Shown here: one piece after another, positions 12,001 to 21,300 of the stretch
Position numbering within the stretch: the stretch's first letter is position 1
How the letters are laid out: each line of letters starts with the position of its first letter
DNA from: Acanthochromis polyacanthus
Lineage: Eukaryota; Chordata; Actinopteri; Pomacentridae
Assembly: GCF_021347895.1 (NCBI RefSeq)
Contig: NC_067129.1
Location: forward strand, 29,859,690-29,923,689
Direction: 5' to 3'
Length of the DNA stretch: 64,000 bases
Position numbers and translations under genes: made by a program
Notes under the pieces: generated by a model
Databases searched by the model: none
The model's input: the letters and a program-made list of their open reading frames with translations, nothing else
Told to the model about the DNA's origin: nothing

Positions 12001-14959
12001 TTTCATCTGAATCTGCCCAGGCGTTTTTGAGTTATCTTGCTAACAGACAGACAGACAGACACCGGGTGTCACATAACTTCCTTGGCGGAGGTAATGACAT
12101 TACTTTGACGTAGTGCGTTTTCTCATCACGTTTCGGATCTATTAGGACAGGTTTAGGTCATTCTGGACAAGATTCCAGTCATTTTGTGCAACTTTGAGTT
12201 CTCTTGGATAATTTTCGAGTCATTTTGTGTAAGTTTCAAAGCATGTTAAAATGCTTTTTAACTCAGTAACTCAGTAACAGTTACTTTGGCCAGTTTTAGG
12301 TGTTTGTGGACAATTTTGGACACATAAATCATTTGGGACCATTTTTTAAACTGATTAACGACAAGTTTTGAGTCTATTAGGACAGGTTTGGGTCTGTTTG
12401 GAAAATTGTTGAATCTGTTAGACCATTTTTAATCATTTCAGACAAATTTCAAAACATTAAAAAAAAATGCTTTTTAGCTCATTTTGGACAGGTTTCAAGT
12501 AATTTTGCACAACTTTGTGTCCTTTTCTATGTTTTTTTAGCCAATTTTAGACAGTTTCTAACTCAAATAATGTAGCTGGAGTTATTTATGACAGGTTTTA
12601 AGTTACTTTGGGCAACTTTGAGTCCTCTTGGATAATTTTGGAGTCATTTTGTGTAAATTTCAAAGCATGTTAAATTGCTTTTAACTCGTTTATGCCAGGT
12701 TTTATGTTGCTTCGGACAATTTTGAGTCCTTTTGGACAATTCTGGGCATGTTTTAAAGCCAGCAGAACCAGGCCATTTAAGCTGTTGCAACCGATTTTAT
12801 TCAAATTTTCCATCTCTTCAGCACAGACTGTGGGACTGAGGTATTAAACTATCATAAAGAATTTAAAAATCAGCCAGGAATCACCCTTTTTCACAATTAA
12901 AATGATATTATCTTGACTTTGTGCGTTTTCTCACCCAACGGCGACACAGCTCCAGGTGTGAGGGGAGCAGCTGAGGCAGAAGATGGTCCTCGGCTCGGGG
13001 AAGAAGCTGCTGGTGTCTCCGGTGTTGTACCAGTGACAGATCACGATGCCTTTCTCATCCCCCGACACCACCAGGTTCTTCTCCACCGGGGACCAGTGCA
13101 CCGCCGACACCGGGTTCTGTCAGGACAAATCCTTATTTAGGTTTCTCAGGAAGGTTTTAGTCTGTTATCATGATGAGGATTCTACCTTCACATCTGATGT
13201 CTTAACTCATCTGAGCCCTGTAATGTTAAATTTCTCCTCTGTGACATTAATAAAGTCTATCTTATCTTATCTTATCTTATCTAAAAACGTTCTCTGAATC
13301 TGGGGATTAGAAATGTGTTACGACTGATTTCTGTTTTGCCAGCAGTTATTCAAAAATAAACACGGCTTGTATTTTTCAGGTGAAACCACACAAACGTTTT
13401 GGCTCCAAGGCATCATTTGGAGCAAATAATGGAAAGTAAATAAGCCCTGCCCTCTCCAACCTTGATAACAGTTTTAAAAATGTCCTCCAGAGAGACACTG
13501 AATCGCCGGGCTGCACAAATCTGTGTTTATCAGCATAAAAACTGTTCCTGTCGAGCTCAGACGCTTCAGCTTCTGTCTCCGGTGTCCAATCTCATTATGA
13601 AAGCGCAGAAACGTGAAACCAAGCGGCAGACAGCGGCCTGTAGGGGGAAACCGATTCTGAGAAAAGCGACTCCCACCTGATGAGCTGCATGTTCTCTGAT
13701 TAGCGTCCTCTTGTCCGAGTCCCAGAAGCGAATGCTGCCGTCGGTGGAGGAGCTGACACAGATGTGGCTCTGAGCTTCATGCTGGCAGAAAGAGACGCCG
13801 GAAACCAGGTCTTTATGGCCCACAAGCTCACCTGAAGGACACACAAAGATGATTTACAGGTCATAACTACAGCCACTTAGACTGAACAAACTGCTTTGTT
13901 TTGTCTTCTGTGACTATGAGAAGTGTGGAAAGTCAGACAAAATCCACCCCAGACATGCATTTGAGTTAACTAGACCGATTACTGGTATTTAACAAGACTT
14001 TATATTTGGAACCAATAAATATTTTCAGAAAAATCTGAATGACAAAATCTCCAATATAAAACATACATGAATACCTTTGTCTATTTATGTTTTACATGTT
14101 AAATACAAAGAGAACCTTTAATATTGATCCTACAGTGCTGATTGGCTAATAATCGTGACATGTAACCAATCAAATGATGCTGTGGGCAGGACATTTATCA
14201 AAACCACAGAGAGGCAGCTGCACATTTTTAAATTACGTATTTTATTGGGAAATAGAGAAAAAAATATACATGGACATAAATGATTGGAAATAAATGCTGA
14301 ATATTGAAACACATAATCTGTCAACTCCTAATCTGGCCTCTGATTTTACAGGAAATCTGCATAACTGTGTGAGTTTTGCTGCTGTCTGAATTAAACGAAC
14401 ATATTTCATTATGTGTGGAACATTTGATTCGTAGGCCGGAGCATCACTCCTTGAATTTATGAAACAATTGCAGCTCCAGTCATTTGAATTGTTGTAGTTT
14501 TGATAAATATCTTGATTACTAGTTCAGTTTCACCTTCAGTTATATAGTTATTTCCAAACACAGACAGTCTAAAACTCCTATTTATTCAAATTAAACTGAG
14601 GGAAGCAGTATATTTTGGTGTTTTTGCTTCATATGTGACACAAACAAATAATCACATCTGTGACTGAGTGACTGGTTAATCAATTATCACTTCATTTCAT
14701 CACTAGTTAGCATTTCAGTCAGACTATTTCATATTTTTTAATGTTGTGAGCAGATTTACTGTCTCCTACCTGCGTTTAAACCTTATTTAAGACGACAGAG
14801 ACTTCAGGTGGACTCACCTGTGACCCTGCAGGTAGATGCAGACACATCCACCAGGCAGATGATGTTTCTGGCTCCGACCCCCAGCAGCCCCCCGCGGCTC
14901 ACGTCGCTGCAGCGGGAACAGTACCAGTTGGGGGAGGCGTGGAGGGACCGGTCCGGCAT
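2915..14959 (-). CDS. gemin5: GEMIN5, gem-associated protein 5 (N-terminal part, nine exons)
   Basis: Gemin5 is the WD40 subunit of the cytoplasmic SMN complex. It reads the Sm site and the m7G cap of pre-snRNAs so that Sm cores assemble on the right RNAs, and it also affects translation. Coding exons on the minus strand, in order: 14818-14959, 13677-13831, 12935-13116, 11113-11264, 10895-10993, 8634-8766, 6963-7128, 4067-4279 and 2915-3000. All have GT-AG borders and compatible phases. Together they give 1328 nt (442 codons plus 2 nt), covering the first beta-propeller and the start of the second; vertebrate Gemin5 is about 1500 aa. The N-terminal NWYC motif (human W14/Y15), ERLWL (human W286) and GGF (human F381), reported RNA/cap contacts, are kept. 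The start at 14959 was chosen because family similarity begins there; an in-frame ATG at 15031 would add 24 unrelated residues. The gene runs off the left edge. Confidence 0.96.
3250..3885. repeat. Tandem duplication, period ~357 bp (GEMIN5 intron 8)
   Basis: Two adjacent copies start at about 3250 and 3607. Shared landmarks are CATCTAATTTAT, GTGACTTTT (3295 and 3652), AGCTTGGTAGAAAGTT, GATTGCAGCTGTGATTGCTG and TTATTATTAGTAGT. Confidence 0.75.
4067..4279 (-). CDS. gemin5: GEMIN5 coding exon 8
   Basis: 213 nt (71 codons), acceptor CCCTCCAG, donor GCG|GTAAGA. Encodes [16 protein letters not shown], then [15 protein letters not shown] and [13 protein letters not shown], ending in [11 protein letters not shown]. 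The F of GGF corresponds to human F381. This is the transition between the two beta-propellers. Confidence 0.96.
4490..4815 (-). repeat. Unclassified interspersed repeat, copy B left part
   Basis: Reverse-complement copies of the 2380-2800 family (CAGTCTTTGGTTGACATTTC, ACCAACTTTT), occurring twice, at 4538 and 4790. Interrupted at 4819 by a LINE tail and resuming at 5437. Confidence 0.6.
4820..5428 (+). mobile_element. L2/CR1-like LINE 3' end with target duplication
   Basis: The C-terminal end of a reverse-transcriptase ORF reads in one frame at ~4982-5134 ([20 protein letters not shown] then [18 protein letters not shown]). It is followed by a 3'UTR and the tail CTTTCTATTCTATTCTA. AACTTTTG occurs at both edges (4812-4819 and 5429-5436), an 8-bp target duplication that splits copy B of the unclassified repeat. 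An 18-bp unit is triplicated at ~4857-4910. 5'-truncated. Confidence 0.8.
5437..6330. repeat. Unclassified interspersed repeat, copy B right part (split by a SINE)
   Basis: 5437-5480 and 5879-5930 continue the minus-oriented copy (CTAACATCAGTAGAATGTGA, CCAGTTTGTTGATATT). 6010-6330 matches the family in plus orientation (AACTATTCTGTCTGTGTCCT, CACCAAATTTCA), so two opposed fragments sit together. Confidence 0.55.
5493..5866 (-). mobile_element. tRNA-derived SINE, minus strand, 12-bp target duplication
   Basis: Read on the minus strand, it begins with a tRNA-like head (A box TAGTGGTTAGCACT, B box-like AGTTCAAATCCC). The conserved teleost body follows (GGAGTTTGCATGTTCTCCCT, TGGGTTTTCTCCGGGTACTC), ending in a (TGGA)n tail. 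GACAAGGTTCCA flanks both sides (5481-5492 and 5867-5878). It resembles the AFC/tRNA-SINE group of percomorph fish. Confidence 0.85.
6963..7128 (-). CDS. gemin5: GEMIN5 coding exon 7
   Basis: 166 nt, acceptor CTCATCTCCAG, donor GAGAG|GTGGGT. Encodes [20 protein letters not shown], then [13 protein letters not shown] and [10 protein letters not shown]. The [12 protein letters not shown] stretch is nearly identical to human Gemin5. Ends in phase 0. Confidence 0.96.
7340..8480. repeat. Intronic duplication unit 1 with TTTTGGACAA-motif array (GEMIN5 intron 6)
   Basis: 7349-7620 matches 9520-9785 (GCATCACAA.GAGACAA, CATCTGCTGGGTCATTCAGT, GTGCATGTTA). It is followed by a long degenerate array of TTTTGGACAA, TTTTGAGTC and GTCATTTTGGGCAACTTT words, spaced roughly 20-24 bp. 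Within the array, 7990-8110 and 8260-8375 are closer copies (CCCTGAGGACGATTTTTGAG). Confidence 0.7.
8634..8766 (-). CDS. gemin5: GEMIN5 coding exon 6
   Basis: 133 nt, acceptor TTTTTGCAG, donor TTCAG|GTAAAA. Encodes [20 protein letters not shown], then [14 protein letters not shown] and QLVSSCF. The LKRRG and ERLWL motifs are diagnostic of Gemin5; the W of ERLWL corresponds to human W286. Confidence 0.96.
9425..10875. repeat. Intronic duplication unit 2 with TTTTGGACAA-motif array (GEMIN5 intron 5)
   Basis: 9520-9785 corresponds to 7349-7620, and 9890-10760 is the same motif array. The unit is bracketed by direct repeats of GTGTCTTTTATTACATGTGA at ~9429 and ~10781. Exon 6 (8634-8766) therefore lies between two related intron blocks. 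Confidence 0.7.
10895..10993 (-). CDS. gemin5: GEMIN5 coding exon 5 (WD repeat)
   Basis: 99 nt, acceptor TTTGCTCCAG, donor AAAG|GTGAAG. Phase 1 at both ends. Encodes [20 protein letters not shown] followed by DQTVRIWS, the end of a WD blade. It is separated from exon 4 by only a 119-bp intron. Confidence 0.95.
11113..11264 (-). CDS. gemin5: GEMIN5 coding exon 4 (WD repeat)
   Basis: 152 nt, acceptor TTTGCAG, donor GAAG|GTAGCA. Encodes [19 protein letters not shown] and [16 protein letters not shown], one of the best conserved stretches of Gemin5. The tail ([14 protein letters not shown]) corresponds to the acidic, variable loop of the human protein and is shorter here. Confidence 0.97.
11530..12905. 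repeat. Duplicated block with motif array and insertion (GEMIN5 intron 3)
   Basis: 11530-11665 and 12775-12905 share GCACAG.CTGTGG, GGTATTAAACTA, CAGCCAGGA.TCA and TTTTCACAATTAAAA. Between them lie the element at 11669-12094 and a TTTTGGACAA array at 12120-12770. The sequence TAGTGCGTTTTCTCA at ~12113 resembles TTTGTGCGTTTTCTCA next to exon 3. Confidence 0.65.
11669..12094. mobile_element. Teleost repeat with CCTCCGCCAAGG ends (copy 1)
   Basis: Begins ACTAGAAAAGCACTCAGAGA then CCTCCGCCAAGG, and ends TCCTTGGCGGAGGTAAT. It has the family hallmarks GATCCAGAATCC, AAATTTCATCTGAATCTG and an (ACAG)n run before the end. The inverted CCTCCGCCAAGG ends suggest a non-autonomous DNA transposon. Related copies are at 17943-18735 and 33002-33545. 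Confidence 0.6.
12935..13116 (-). CDS. gemin5: GEMIN5 coding exon 3 (WD repeat)
   Basis: 182 nt, acceptor CTGACAG, donor GG|GTGAG. Encodes [20 protein letters not shown], then [14 protein letters not shown] and [14 protein letters not shown], closely parallel to the human protein. Ends in phase 2, matching exon 4, which supplies the last base of a Gly codon before YKDG. Confidence 0.96.
13185..13283 (+). repeat. LINE 3' tail with (CTTAT)n (GEMIN5 intron 2)
   Basis: TTAAATTTCTCCTCTGTGAC followed by ATTAATAAAGTCTATCTTAT repeats is a common fish non-LTR retrotransposon terminus (TTTCCC..TGTGGGA.TAATAAAG) with a pentamer tail. 5'-truncated to under 100 bp. Confidence 0.65.
13677..13831 (-). CDS. 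gemin5: GEMIN5 coding exon 2 (WD repeat)
   Basis: 155 nt, acceptor CCTTCAG, donor CAG|GTGGGA. Encodes [12 protein letters not shown], then [12 protein letters not shown] and EHAAHQ. The GH-to-WD spacing is that of one WD40 blade. It completes codon 48 from exon 1 and ends in phase 0. Confidence 0.95.
13832..14817. other. GEMIN5 intron 1, nothing recognised
   Basis: 986 bp of AT-rich intron with proper donor and acceptor. I see no repeat head, RT or transposase motif and no extra exon. Confidence 0.5.
14818..14959 (-). CDS. gemin5: GEMIN5 coding exon 1 (residues 1-47)
   Basis: Starts [14 protein letters not shown] and continues into SRCSD, matching the Gemin5 N-terminus with its paired W and Y. 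It ends after codon 47 plus one base at a GTGAGT donor (CAG|GTGAGT). Shorter than the human exon, which has extra residues before the GELVGH segment. A pyrimidine-rich stretch ending in AG lies five bases upstream of the ATG, so an upstream 5'-UTR exon is possible. Confidence 0.93.
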
Positions 14960-15339
14960 GGCGCCTGGGAGGGTTAAAAATAGATTTTCTCTAATAAAGT
15001 CTGAAAACACCACAAAACTCAAACTTCTCACATGTTACCAGAACTGTCGTAGCTACAACATTGGCGGCCGTACGGCTCAGCGTGGTGTCGTAAATTCTGC
15101 CGGTGTCGACTACGGAAGCCCATGTGTGCCAAAGCATGCCGAGTTTGCTATTTTTAACTCAACTATTCCATTTTATTACCTATAATAGTGCATATTACTC
15201 ATGACGAAGTATTTAAATTTAACCAAATTTAAGAAGGTAGCTGCTAAATAAAGACGACAATTGGGAAATTAAACCCAATGCCAGCGCTGTAAACATTTCT
15301 ACCGTAAAGCAGGTACGGCGGTGTCGTAAAGAATCCAAC
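14960..15339. promoter_or_regulatory. Bidirectional GEMIN5/MRPL22 promoter region
   Basis: 380 bp separate the two divergent start codons. The segment is richer in CpG than its surroundings (around 15060-15115 and 15310-15355), with no repeats and no TATA box near either start, as expected for a housekeeping bidirectional promoter. The core could also include the first short MRPL22 intron. Confidence 0.7.
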
Positions 15340-15347
15340 ATGGCGAC
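15334..15347 (+). promoter_or_regulatory. YY1-type site at the MRPL22 start codon
   Basis: TCCAACATGGCGACTG matches the YY1 core AANATGGCGNC with the ATG of MRPL22 inside it. YY1 sites overlapping the start codon are common in vertebrate genes for ribosomal and mitochondrial proteins. Binding here is inferred. Confidence 0.5.
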
Positions 15348-15364
15348 TGCAATGATAGGACGTG
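15340..15364 (+). CDS. mrpl22: MRPL22 coding exon 1
   Basis: 25-nt coding part: ATGGCGACTGCAATGATAGG and on to a G|GTGAGA donor (MATAMIGR plus one base). A very short first coding exon is plausible for this gene, and the phase-1 junction with exon 2 gives [13 protein letters not shown]. Confidence 0.88.
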
Positions 15365-18300
15365 GTGAGAGAAATGCAGCCTAACTAATCACAAACTGGA
15401 CATTTAGTGACATTAATTAACGATTTCTGTCTGTCTGTGTTTTTAACGGATTCTTTCTTTTATTTTAGGTTTTATTGGGAGTATGTGTGGGCTGTTACAA
15501 ACGCGGTAAGTGCTTCGATATCATTAGCATCATAGCTGCTAAGCTAACACTGTTACTGTACAGAAGGACAAATCCAATGCAGATCAGCTGCTTGTGTTAG
15601 CTGCTTTTGTATCATCTGACACTACTGGTATAGTGTGTAGTGATTCCTGCAGAAGTATTCCACAAGTATTTGCAAACAAGCGGGGAAATTATAAATTGGC
15701 TGAAAAAGAGATTTGCTGTTGGTTTAGGTCACTTTTCAGGCTTTGTGGACTGGTTTGGCTAATTACTGTGTCGCTGTGCTAGTAGTACAAATGTTTGGTA
15801 TTATACTGCTGAATGCTTTGGTATACAGATTCCTGTACCTCACTGAAGGTAGAATCACTGACAGCATACATCAGAAGGAAGTACATCTCATCATCACATT
15901 CCCACCTCTGTGCTTCGCTGTCAGGACTCTGTGTTCACTGTGGTGGTCCTGGTCAGGTTCATAACAAACGTGCTGGACTCCATCTGAGCCCAACAACTTT
16001 ATCTTGGTCTCATCTGACCAAAGAATGTGCTTCCGATGTCCATCAGGCTTCTTCTCATGTCCTTTAGCAAAGCCTCTTCTTGCTAGTTTGCACCACAGAG
16101 CAAGCAAGGGTTTGTTTCTTGTCCTTCATCCATACAGGGTGATGACATGAACTGATTTCAGACTGTCTGAGCTGTGAAAGTAATGCACTGTCTGTGGAGT
16201 TATTTTAGGAGAATGACCACTATGCTACTAGCTATGATTAGTGGTATTATAGCTCCTTCCATACCTCCAGATTACTGCTGTATCTGTGTTTTCCCTAATT
16301 TACCTGATCCCACTGCATCCTTTTCCATCTTGTAAAGTCTTACAATCAGATTTCTCAGCTTCTCTGGCAATTATTTTCCACGTGGAGCCATGATGCAGAC
16401 ATACAGACAGACACAGTCCTTTGGTTAAAAATTAAGACAGTTTACAGCTCATTTTAGAACCATATTATTGTAGTTACGTTAACTGGAAATCACAGGTGGG
16501 CTGCACTTTTGTTGCATTGATTTTCTGCTTTTGGTGGTGAAATTTCAGTATAGTGGTTGTGAAATATTTGTTTTTGATTGTTCACAAGAGAAAACAGTCT
16601 GCTTAGAAATAATTCAAATACTGTAAGGTGATAAAGTTTCTGCTGCTGTGAAATTTCAGCGAGGTCGAGAGACGATAAGGAGGCAGACACACTGGAAACT
16701 CAGATGATTTAGGTTGAGAGTGAGGTTTACTGATATCAGGAGAAATGACACCAACAGAACAGCAGTTCATGCAAGCAACACCAGCATCAGTTCTGAGGAT
16801 TCCCTCTGATCTTTGGATAGATATTGAAGTTGGGAGAAGGCCATATTTAGATTAAAGACCAATATGGAGACAACTAGTCTGCTAATCACGTCAGAATAGA
16901 CAACATCTAAACTCCTGTAGCGTCTGCCAGTCTAAAAGCCATTATGACCTTAGAACCAGTGTGGGACCTTCGTCAAAATCCTTGGTCGTCCGTACAGCAA
17001 ATTACGGACGACCAACTCCTGCCAAATCCAAATTTTTGGTAGTCCGTACAAATTTCTGGTCGTCCGTAATTCGCGGTGTTTTTTTTTAGTTGAAGCAAAA
17101 AATAAAATTGATTAAAAAGTCACTTTTTAAAAAATCTTTAATTATATCTTGTGTAACTTTAATACTACACTCCAGTAAGATTTAGATCATCATCCTGAGA
17201 TCATTATGATCACTTTTAATATGGCAGCTCTACAGAAATAACATTGAACATTTAAATGTAGCATCAAGTCCTCCAGTAGCACTGAGATCATCATCCTGAG
17301 ATAATTTTTAACATAACAACTATGTACATTATTACTAGTATCATCTATCTAACATTGAAATAAACTTATCTCTGATAAGCAAATATGAGATATTATAATA
17401 TCATCATCATCATACCAAGTCTATATATCTTCATATCCAATACTAATATCTTCATATTATCATTAAATAGTCTCTCTGACCAACAAGAACAAATATGACT
17501 TAGACAAGTTAGCACAAAAATATCACAAAAATGTCATACCAAAAAAGTCCTAAGACCACATCATCCCTGAGAATATTCCTTGATAACAAAACCCAAGCAT
17601 CTGCCCTAATAACCTGTGTGATCCAAACTGAGACCTGTGTGGAGATGTGGGAATCGAACCTCCAAACATCGAATAATAAGAAAAATCGGAAATGAAACTC
17701 TTCATTATCCATTATAGTCCCCTCTGTACTGTCATTCAATGATCGAAGCGAGACCCCTAAGGAAAGTTGGGAACCGAAGCAATAAATGGTTAGAGTCGGA
17801 ATCGACATCGCTCAACATCCACACGAACCCCAACCGGAAACTGAAACCTGCGCAAAAGCGATGCGCAATGACACAAGATGGCGGCCTCGTGCAGGTTGAG
17901 AACCGAGAAGTTATTCGTTGTTTTAAATTAGTAAGAAGTCATTACCTCCGCCAGGAGGTTATGTAATCACCGGAGTTTGTCTGTCCGTCTGTGTGTCTGT
18001 TTGTCTGTTAACAGCATAACTCAAAAAGTCATGGACGGATTTTCACCAAATTTTTACAGGATGTCCGGAAGAGCAAAAGTAACAATCGATTAGATTTTGG
18101 AGGTGATCCGGATTACCGTCTGGATCCAGGATTTTTTTGAAGGTCGAAGGACACTTGAGAGGGATAGCCGAGGGATGGCCGCCAGGCCTGTACAGACAGA
18201 GGTCGCTGGATCGATCCCAGGCGACGGCCGAATTCCGCGCGGCCGGTTCGGCCTGCCCGAGCGAGTCGGGACCGACGGAACGAAACGGCGGCGACGCGTA

Positions 18301-21300
18301 CGGTACCGTCACGTGCGCGCGCAACGCTACCGTTACGTGCGTGCGGCGGCGCCGCCGTCAAAACACTGTGCTGTTACACTGTACATGAATGTTATGCTTT
18401 GTGCACAAAGATTCCGGGCGACGGCCGAATTCCGCGCGGCCAGTTCGGCCTGCCCGAGCGAGTCGGGACCGACGAAACGAAGCGGCGGCGACGCGTACGG
18501 TACCGTCACACGCGCGCGCAACGCTACCGTTATGTGCGTGCGTCAAAACACTGTGCTGTTACACTGTACATGCATGTTATGCTTTGTGCACAAACTGTTA
18601 AAACTAAATTAAATCCGTCCATTACGTTTTGGGTTATGCTGTTAACAGACAAACAGACAAACAAACTCCGATTGGTCATCTGTACAATTGAGCGATGGCC
18701 TGGCGGAGGTCTGCACTCTCCGAGTGTTTTCTTAGTTTAATATGTCTTTCTGAGCGGCGGTCGTCCGGGTGGACGAGCAAGAATGTAGATATCGTAATGA
18801 CGAGTCGTCCGGCCGAGTTTCAGGTCGCTGCGGACGAGCGCGAAGGTCCCACACTGTTAGAAAGGGGAAATCTTCCTTCACACCTGCCATTTTCGTTCTG
18901 CTTTTATTGTGCAGTGATTTTTATCAGTGATCTGTTGACAGCGCGCCCCAGTTTTTAGCTTGTATGAGTGTCTGAATATGTCCAACAAAGGCGTACAGTT
19001 ACACTTTCCTTTATTAGTCACCTTTATATCTTCCACAGATTACAGGTTCTGGGCGGTGGGCCTCTGCAGCTCTCATGTCTCCACACCAGCAGCTCGCTAG
19101 AATCAAAGAGCTGGGAGAGGAGGAACCTGAAAGTGTATCCGCCTCAGCTGCCAGATGAACCTCGCAGACCAGCAGTGAGTCTTTCTACCTGTTAATAATA
19201 CGATTTGGAGAGGTAGAAGATGTTCTGCAGGGTGTTGATTGAAGGACAGTTATGCACTTATTATATTGTTAGCGTAAACTTGTTTTGGTATCTCTAAAAA
19301 CGGTCTAAAAGTTTGCTTATATTTGTGTTTCTCCACTTTCCACAGGAGATCCACCACAGCAGGAGGCAGATTAAATACAGCAAAGATAAGCTGTGGTACC
19401 TGGCTAAAATGGTAAGACCTGCAGGATCACACCGAACAGTCGCTCATATCTGGTACCTCTTGTCTCTGAAGAATATGAAAAAGACGCTTTAAACTGAGGT
19501 TAAACACATGGAAATTTAGTGATTCGAATGAAATAAGCAGTTCAGATGTATCTACCTTGATATTTCTTTTTGCTTTCTGCTGTTTTCTTGAGTGCAGTTG
19601 GGTTGTGTTTTCATTTCAGAATCAGAATGTTTTTATTGTCAATGTATGAGAACAACGAACCTGAAAGTGCAGTCCTTAAAGTGCATAAATAAATAACATA
19701 AAAAAAACACACAACATGTAGACCCTCAATATCTTAAAAAGTTTATTTTAAGTCAGACTGTTAAATAGCAGGAATTTTTGAACATGATTAATTATAGTAA
19801 TTATTTTTTTAAAAGCTACAACGAATGATATTCTGTTTCTACTTTTTCATTATCATGTCATGATTTATTGTGTTTAATTGATGGGGAAAAAACTGCCCTA
19901 TCACGTTAGAATTGTCTTCAACTTGTACTTCAAATTGAATCTAATAAATGTTATTCCATTAAATATTTCCTTAACCCTTAGATGCTCCAGTTATTGGACC
20001 CTACACTCTTCTGTAAGCGGTCATAATGAGTCATAGGAATCTGTGTGTTTTGATGCCGCTTTGGTTAAGAGTAATAATTTGTATTATTTGTTTGTATTAT
20101 ATTTTTGCCCACACAAGAACGATTTCATGTTTGAAATATGTTTATTTTTCACTTTATAATGGATTTTGAGCATCTTGGTAATTGAAAAAGAACAATATTA
20201 GAACAGCAATAAGAGAATGTCAACATCCATTGTGTTGACATTTTTCCATTCTCCTCCCAGTTTGTGCACTTCATCACCTCCTGTATGACTATTATCAGGG
20301 ATAAAGAGGTTGGGTTAGTGATACAAACGCTACAATTTGTTTTAAAGAATATCAGAATTTCTTTAAGTCTAAAAGGTAACTAAAAAATGAAATGGAATGA
20401 TATCAAAAACATGTTTTCTGAAATGATAAAAACTTTTCATTACAAAGATATTGCAAGAAAACGGCCTAAGGGTTAATATTAAAGTGTAATACAAAAAGCT
20501 GCATCTGTTTTCAATCTTCTGTTTTCCTCTTGTTTTGTTCGCTGTGTTGGGGGTTGTTCAAGCGTGACGCTGCCGTTAGAAAGCCTCCTCCTCTGGCAGA
20601 TCAACTCCCCGCTGTCCCGGCAGCTGTGCACAAACCTTTATTTTCTTCTTTTCCAGATCCGAGGGATGAGCATCGATGAGGCCATCGCACAGCTGGAGTT
20701 CAACGACAAGAAAGGAGCAAAAATCATGAAAGAGGTTTGGAGCTGCGTGCTGACTTCTCTCAGAGCTGCCGTAGGCATTTATAAAAGTCCTCAGCTATCC
20801 CACAGCATTACCACACCCTTCTGCTGCTCTTCACTCTGTTGGTTTTCATACCGTTTCACCATCATGTGGGTGGAAAGGCCTGTGATTGGCTGAAGTTTCT
20901 CGTCGGGGTTTAGATTTTTCTACAGGATCTATTCAGAGAGAATTCAGACATATGTCACTGCACCATCTCAGACTTTCTTTAGAATGTTCTGATTTGTTAT
21001 TCGGGACCCAAAATGTAAGTTCTGTAAAAATATTTTGGCTGAATTTTTGCATTTTCACCCTCAAATTGAACCCATCTTACCAAGGAAGCCATTGTAATTT
21101 GGTGACGTATATAGACCCTTCTGCATCAGTTTGTGTGGATTCAACATGAGTCCACGTCACCATTTAGGGATGTCAGAATAGCAAAAAACTACAGCCTTGT
21201 CTTGCCATATTTGCCACACATCAGATTCGACAGGTTAGAGCCTCAAAAGTTGGTAAAATGTCGACAAAGTCAGTATTTTTATTTGGAAATATGGACTGAT

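Larger units (their letters stand above)
16957..18856. mobile_element. TIR DNA element, ~1.9 kb, containing a second element
   Basis: CAGTGTGGGACCTTCG at 16957 is matched by its inverse CGAAGGTCCCACACTG ending at 18856. Inside each end, GGTCGTCCGTA-like words recur (16982, 17005, 17037, 17064; 18760, 18804, 18835). TTAGAA occurs outside both ends, with one extra base on the left. The CAGTG terminus suggests hAT, but no transposase is seen. It lies in MRPL22 intron 2. Confidence 0.6.

Noticed and set aside
14808..15185. 125-aa plus-strand ORF over the divergent promoter
   Set aside because: Antisense to GEMIN5 exon 1 and running into the promoter. No conserved features.
18097..18612. 171-aa plus-strand ORF, with overlapping open frames on both strands
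   Set aside because: It is open in nearly all frames because the GC-rich 197-bp unit has few stop codons. It consists of a duplicated repeat inside a transposon and has no family motif.
20564..20893. 109-aa plus-strand ORF containing MRPL22 exon 5
   Set aside because: Only 20657-20734 is real coding sequence. The rest is read-through into intron past a GTTTGG donor.
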